Below, piece after piece: positions 9,880 to 14,476 of a stretch of DNA of 14,476 nucleotides (its first letter is position 1; every line of letters begins with the position of its first letter). Under the pieces are notes generated by a model that worked only from the letters and a program-made list of their open reading frames with translations, had not been told where the DNA came from and made no database searches. The DNA comes from Hymenochaete sp. R1 (taxonomy: Eukaryota > Basidiomycota > Agaricomycetes > Hymenochaetales > Hymenochaetaceae): NCBI GenBank assembly GCA_019400425.1, contig JAFREE010000302.1, positions 1 to 14,476 of the forward strand. Reading direction: 5' to 3'. The translations under genes and the position numbers were made by a program.

Positions 9880-10977
9880 TTACTTATACATTTCTCCTAT
9901 TTCCACAGGCGTATTCAAAAGCCTTCCTTCCATCCCACCCTCAACCATGATAATCTGACCCGTAACATGTCCTGACACGACAGGCGATGAAAGCAGCACA
10001 ATCTGATTCGCAACGTCTGTGGGCGTGGCGAATTTCTTCATTGAAGTCCTGTATAAGTTATAAATGAGGTTCCACATACTGTGGACTTTCCGCAAAAACA
10101 CACTTACGTAGCTAAAGCTCGATATACTGTTCCTTGATCTTTAAGCGCCTCAGCCGCCATTGGCGTTAGGACCCAACCTGGAGCAACGCAATTTGCTCGT
10201 CCACGAGGCGCGATATGCACGATCTCATTCTTGAGGGAGAGAAGGAGGCCATACATCATTGCTAGATGAACAAGATTGCGAGCAACCCATATAAAGAATG
10301 AGTCATCTGTACTTTCAAGCACGGTATAAGGCTTAAAGGCATGCGTACCGCTCTTTGACGCGGCGTAGTCCGCATGTGCCGCTTCACCGTATTTCCCTGC
10401 GGTGCTTCCTACAAGTACTATAGCTGTATTCTCACTTTTGACTCTATCCTTCGCACACTCAATCCTTTTCAGGAATTCTCGAATAAGAAGGAACGAGGAC
10501 GTTAAATTTGTCGCAAGCGTTGTGTTCCATTGGTCCAAGGACATCGACACAAGTGGACCGGAGTCGATAGGCCAGATACCATGGTTTACGACTAAGACTT
10601 CGACGGGTTCCGAATCCGACTCCGAGGCATCAAAGAGCGACTCGACTTCTGTCTCCGAAGTAAGATTGGCTTGTTGTTTTGATAGTTCACCAGGAGACGG
10701 ATCCGATTTGCTCAATAAATCTTGAAAAGCCTGAATATTGGCATCAGAAGTATTGTAATGCGCTACAACGCGGGCTCCCTGCTCTGTCGCACACGAAGCT
10801 GGGTCAGGTAAACTCAGAACACTGATTCAAGTAACTTGCCAAGGAAGATTTTGACAGTTTCCAGCCCAATGCCACCGTTTGCACCTGCGGAAGAAATGTC
10901 ATTAATGGTATATGTTTAAGCATTGACTATCACTCGCCTGTAACGAGAACCTTCGTTCCTTTTAGGCCCAAATCCAT
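9880..10977 (-). CDS. Classical short-chain dehydrogenase/reductase (SDR), FabG-like, substrate unknown
   Basis: This is a predicted NAD(P)H-dependent oxidoreductase with a Rossmann fold. Exons: 10977-10938, 10884-10840, 10783-10349, 10261-10108, 10048-9880. They give 280 residues, typical for a classical SDR. Visible elements are the cofactor motif TGANGGIG (13-20), VNHG (94-97) where most members have NNAG, the catalytic set N121, S155 (VLVGSTAGKYG), Y168 and K172 (YAASK), then PGWVLTPMA (201-209), and near the C-terminus SGHVTGQIIMVEGGMEGR. Introns 1 and 2 have GC donors (GCGAGT at 10937, GCAAGT at 10839) with normal AG acceptors. Only these junctions restore TGANGGIG and IFLEQGARVV in frame. 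Intron 3 (10262-10348) is 87 bp, longer than its neighbours, stop-free and a multiple of three; intron 4 (10049-10107) is standard. No signal peptide or membrane segment is visible, so a cytosolic enzyme is likely. The family resembles 3-oxoacyl-ACP reductases, but substrate cannot be read from sequence. Nothing nearby suggests a metabolic cluster. Confidence 0.88.
10784..10839 (-). other. GC-AG intron 2 of the SDR gene
   Basis: The exon ends ATCTTCCTTG, followed by the donor GCAAGT, the commonest GC-type donor; the 56-bp intron ends GCGACAG. Joining G with AG gives Glu29 in IFLEQGARVVAHYN. The nearest GT (GTTACT, four bases on) would give the wrong phase. Confidence 0.8.
10885..10937 (-). 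other. GC-AG intron 1 of the SDR gene
   Basis: The exon ends GTTACAG, followed by the donor GCGAGT; the 53-bp intron ends TTCCGCAG. Joining G with GT gives Gly14 of TGANGGIG. No GT donor nearby keeps the frame. CAG|GCGAGT otherwise fits the strong U1 pairing usual for GC donors. Confidence 0.8.
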
Positions 10978-11106
10978 CGTAATCGAACCTGGAGGATGTG
11001 GGAGTTCTAGGCAAAGTCGCGTTCTACCGTAGTTACGCCGCACGGAAAACGATTCACGTTTTCCTTCGAGTTATGTGTGGTCAGACGGTTGATCCGCAAG
11101 TTCTTC
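10978..11106. promoter_or_regulatory. Short bidirectional promoter between the SDR and F-box genes
   Basis: At most 129 bp lie between the SDR start and the first usable in-frame ATG of the F-box gene; the spacer is 249 bp if that gene starts at 11227. There is no obvious TATA box. An ATG at 11073 opens a separate frame (see upstream ORF). Confidence 0.5.
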
Positions 11107-11177
11107 ATGCCAGTAATTGTTTTTATCGAGAAGTTAGGTCTAAAGGGGAGAACGAACCCCGGCACCTACCTACCTAA
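11073..11177 (+). other. Overlapping upstream ORF (34 codons) at the F-box gene start
   Basis: The first ATG in the leader (11073, G at -3) starts a frame out of register with the F-box protein and stops at 11175-11177, past the ATG at 11107. If transcription begins upstream of it, initiation at 11107 would be reduced and a start at 11227 or 11242 would be favoured. The peptide has no recognisable similarity. Confidence 0.35.
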
Positions 11178-14061
11178 GAAGGTCGAGTCCGAGTCGAGGT
11201 CTTCTTTGCAAAGCAAAGGTGAATTGATGACATCATCAAATATGATCGACGCTTTGACCTCAAATGCTGCGTTCGTTCTGACTCCGACTCTGTCTTCAAC
11301 CACCACGCCACTACCACTTCAGTTCCCGTCGCAGTCCGCACCTGCGACAAAGCCTTCAACGAACCCCGCACTCGATTTTATGCTAAATAAGCCCCAAGAA
11401 TCTCAAATTTCTGAAAGTTACGACTTAACTCTTCGCAAATACTCAGCCCAAGCTCGATCTCACCAACATGGCCTTCGTTTCAAACCTCCAGTCCTCGCCT
11501 CTGGCGATTCTCAGCACCATGGAAGTCAACCAAGCCCGCTTCTCTCACTGCCCAACGAGTCGCTCATCCACATTACCTCTTATCTCGATGCTAAATCCCT
11601 CTTATCTCTGGGGTTAACCAACAAGCTCTTGCAAGAGCATATTGATGACGATAATACTTGGCGTGCGGCTTTCTTGCTGCAGTTCCTTGGTCAACGCCCT
11701 GATATGTCAGGACCTAGTAAATCATCGCTATTGAGACGTACAGAAGAATCCTGGAAAAAGGAATTTGTTGTCCGGAAGAATCTTCTCCAGTGAGTGTACC
11801 TGCCCTGACAACGATTCAGAGTGGCGACACCTTTGCTCATTGGGTCTTTAAACTTTGCAGCCGCTGGGAACTTTCTCGAAATGGTACCATAACCCATGTC
11901 CCGCATTATTCAACTATCTCGGAAGCTCATTTACTTACCGACCGCTCGTATGGTCCAGCACTCTTATCTACTTCGTTGCAATATGGAATTGTCGCGCGTT
12001 CCCTTCCTTTGACAGGAAAGGTCCTTAAAGGCTACCTATCCATAAACGATGGCTTTGGCTTCGGCGTCGGCAATCCCAACGCAGAATTTGAACCGAATAT
12101 GACTGCTAGCTCCATATCAAGTCAAGGCTGGAACGTCCGGGTTGCGTGGGGCAACACCAGTGGCGAGGTTATGATTGCGAGCGCCCCTAAAATCATGGAT
12201 TCCGGGAGGTCTTCTTCTAAACTCGTGCGCTGTCGAGTCGCGGATCAGCATCAGGGGCCCGTAACTTATGTGGGCTGGGACAGCGACTTTGTCATCTCGG
12301 CTGGATCAGACGGTGACGTCCGCGTTTGGGAACCCAAAAGAATGCGCTGCCTTTTGATTCTTAAAGACAACGAAAACCTCCTTATCGATAGTTGCATTCG
12401 ACTTCTCCCGCTTCTCAGCCGAGGACTGATATTGGCTGTCAAGAGCTCAGGCTTTACCGTCATTTGGGATAGAATTGATCTTAACCCAGATTCTGATGTC
12501 CGAGTTGTGCTACCGGTAATGCGAATTGGCCCTGTCGCCCGACGAACGCAGAGTCCGGCTAGCCCCTCATACGCCTTTCTTGATCCTTCATCGTCTGCAG
12601 AGCATGTGTCTTTGGGTTTGCATTTTGACAAAGAAATGCATTTCTACCGCATTGATGTAGACCTCAGGGCAAAGGCGCACATTTATACCCGATACAGCGA
12701 CGGGCCCCTGGGCCCTATACAAACCATTAGTCCTTTCTTTGCGACAGAAACCGGGGCCACAGACGTTATCTTCGTCGGCGATAATCATGGCCGTGTTTCT
12801 CTATTCGTCTGGCCATCTCATCTAGGGGAAAATACTCAGGAGATTAATTCTTTCCGGCGACTTGATGTGGCTCCGGATAGCATTGGTGGTATCACTCATA
12901 TTGCTGTCAATGCTTTCGTTGTTGCGGTTGGTACCGCTCGGGGTTTGACAAATACCTTCGATATACTGACTCTGAGCCCTCTAAGGGATATCAGCACATC
13001 TCCTTCAAGGTCCGAAGGGATACATTCTGCGGTGAAAGACATAATTTTAGAAAATGATCTTATAATCATCGTATGCGGCGATCGAGTTGTTACGTGGAAG
13101 GCTGGTCTTGTCCTTTCAAGAAAGCAGCTAACACCAGCAAAGAAGCGTAATAGTAAAGTACGAGACGTTAAATGGCACAGTACGTTTCACGTTTGTCCTC
13201 GTGCACTCTCCAATGCTAAAACAAGCTCCAGAACGCGCTGAACTCAACCAGGATATAAACGAGTCTCGTCAAGCTGAAGCTGATTTACATGCCCTCAATC
13301 AACAAACATACTTCCGCCAACGAGCTCAACATGCCGCACTGAACGATCTCGGACTCAATGAGCAAGAGGCCGTCGAGTACTTGCTCATGCTATCTCGCGA
13401 TGAACAGGCACGAAGGGAGCAAGTTGAAGTTGATGATGGGATATTCGCAGGAGAAATGGATGGGTTTAGTCATCCATCTGTTGAAACCGCAAGGGTGTCT
13501 TCAAGTCCATCTCATTCGTCTTCTCCCGGGTCAGTATTTGAGCTGTCCAGGTATAATAATAAAGTGCAAGTTTCGCCACCTATACGCTCGGAGCCGATGG
13601 AAGCGGGTTGTCTTCGTGCCGGAAGCTCTAGTCCTTTAACTATCGGCAGTGCGCCGACTGGAAAGTCTGAAACAGCATCGATCTGGGAACTCCATGGGTC
13701 GCCCGCTGACTCCCACTTCCCTATCATCAATTCGAGTCCGTCGAGCAATGTGTCTGGACCACGATCATCTACTTCACCGCCATCATTAGTTGGCTCTTGG
13801 TCTTCACCGCTGAAATTCTCTCCCCGTTCGTCCGTTTCTGGGACAGGCGTCTCTGCTGCTGGAGGTCAGGATGGGTCAGGAATTCATGTCAGTGGACCCA
13901 GTCGCATCAGTCCCGTCCGTGTACCATCCGCAGTGCCGGCGTTCCGTTCCGCCAGTCCCATGCAACGAGGACCGTCATCGCAAGAAGAGGAAGATGCGGA
14001 CTTGAAGCTGGCGTTGGAAATCAGCCTCGCGGAGGCTATGAGCCTCGAGGAGAGTCAATGA
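11107..14061 (+). CDS. F-box protein with beta-propeller and C-terminal ubiquitin-interacting motif, Ufo1-like
   Basis: This is probably a substrate receptor of an SCF (Skp1-cullin-F-box) ubiquitin ligase. Exons: 11107-11789, 11861-13179, 13232-14061, about 943 residues. A Ser/Thr/Pro-rich N-terminus precedes an F-box (LPNESLIHITSYLDAKSLL, 148-166, ending near W185). The propeller follows from about 229. Its clearest WD repeat is QGPVTYVGWDSDFVISAGSD with DVRVWEP (about 359-385); later blades such as FVGDNHGRVSLFVW are degenerate. A charged, coiled-coil-like stretch (about 660-730) and a Ser/Pro-rich region with many SP sites come next. The C-terminus carries EEDADLKLALEISLAEAM, a good UIM (about 919-938). 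A weaker UIM-like segment, NEQEAVEYLLMLSRDEQ, lies near 711-726. F-box, WD40 and UIM together are the layout of yeast Ufo1. The start is uncertain: 11107 is the first in-frame ATG but has a poor context, while 11227 and 11242 are alternatives (the latter has A at -3). The second acceptor could be 13225 instead of 13231. Confidence 0.85.
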
Positions 14062-14351
14062 TTAGATATTTTTCTGCGGCGGTGGAGCGACACCGTCTAA
14101 ACCAAAGCCTCCCTTTCCTTTCCTCTTTTTTTCTGATGAAACACGAAAAGCGACAAAAATCCGATTCCACTTCGTCTCAGCTTGCCTTGCCCTACATGTT
14201 TTCATATGAGGTTTCGTCTGAGTCATGCCAATACTATGACTTCGATTTTGCTTTATGATGCGTATGTTTGATTCCCTGTTTCCGACACGGGTTGCGGATA
14301 ACTCCGTAGTAAGTTCTTTCATAGCCGTGAGTCTTCTAAGATTGGAAAAAG
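14062..14351. other. 3' flank of the F-box gene
   Basis: No gene is recognised in this 290-bp stretch. A pyrimidine-rich run (about 14107-14134) and AT-rich sequence follow the stop codon, consistent with a 3' UTR. Open frames here on both strands have no motifs. Confidence 0.45.
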
Positions 14352-14476
14352 ATGCACAATTCTACTGAACGTGAACGTTCCACGCCTTTGATGGAAATGA
14401 GCTTCCTGGGCGATGACGAACAAAAAATGAATTGCTCAAACATGATGTTCAAACAATGGCATTGGAGAAGTCTGAC
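14352..14476 (+). CDS. Possible 5' end of another gene at the right edge (unidentified)
   Basis: An ATG at 14352 with A at -3 opens a frame that runs uninterrupted for 41 codons to the window end, starting MHNSTERERSTPLMEM. An in-frame stop (14337-14339) lies just upstream. I recognise no family, and 41 open codons can occur by chance. It may equally be non-coding. Confidence 0.2.
   Translation, partial: MHNSTERERSTPLMEMSFLGDDEQKMNCSNMMFKQWHWRSL

Noticed and set aside
10784..10937. SDR gene as a frameshifted pseudogene with no usable N-terminus
   Set aside because: With GT-only introns the first two exons do not join in frame, but GC donors at 10937 and 10839 restore an intact SDR start and every catalytic residue is present.
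9880..10977. SDR as part of a secondary-metabolite cluster
   Set aside because: The neighbours are trehalose regulation and an F-box protein. No synthase, P450 or transporter is present in the window.
11077..11106. F-box gene starting with GTG at 11077
   Set aside because: Nuclear fungal genes rarely start at GTG, and an in-frame ATG follows at 11107.
1..14476. tRNA, rRNA, transposon, CRISPR or viral sequence
   Set aside because: Reading both strands showed no tRNA-like T-loop context, no transposase or reverse transcriptase motifs, no terminal repeats and no spaced direct repeats.

Overview
This window looks like chromosomal DNA of a filamentous basidiomycete, probably Agaricomycotina. It holds five intron-rich protein genes in 14.5 kb, spaced roughly 0.1 to 0.6 kb apart, with 26 inferred introns that are nearly all 49 to 71 bp long. 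All five proteins look eukaryotic and fungal. I see no rRNA, tRNA, transposon, CRISPR array or viral sequence. Species cannot be read from the sequence alone.

Layout, left to right. Positions 1-544 hold no convincing complete gene: there is a weak trace of a leftward coding exon at the very edge, then non-coding DNA with an imperfect palindrome around a CACGTG core. Positions 545-4264 (minus) encode EMC1, the large luminal subunit of the ER membrane protein complex, in 11 exons. Only 239 bp separate its start codon from that of a divergent PP2A-like phosphatase of the Ppg1 type (4504-5834, plus, 8 exons). A 576 bp spacer, which contains a perfect 10-bp inverted repeat and a probable 5'-UTR intron, leads to a Tsl1/Tps3-like regulatory subunit of the trehalose synthase complex (6411-9661, plus, 6 exons). 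This converges on a short-chain dehydrogenase/reductase (9880-10977, minus, 5 exons). Divergent from the SDR is an F-box, beta-propeller and UIM protein resembling yeast Ufo1 (about 11107-14061, plus, 3 exons). The last 415 bp are mainly 3' flank, with a possible new start codon at 14352.

The genes do not form a pathway or cluster. They are housekeeping or regulatory functions: ER membrane protein insertion, phosphatase signalling, trehalose metabolism, an oxidoreductase of unknown substrate, and ubiquitin ligase substrate recognition. All exon boundaries were inferred by reading splice sites together with reading frame and recalled family conservation, without RNA data. All frames close: 1064, 312, 981, 280 and about 943 residues.

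I did not find a new multi-gene system. The points most worth checking are two GC-AG introns in the small SDR gene, the Val-ending C-terminus of the Ppg1 phosphatase, the ruined catalytic motifs of the trehalose subunit, the F-box/UIM architecture, and upstream ORFs that depend on splicing or start choice.
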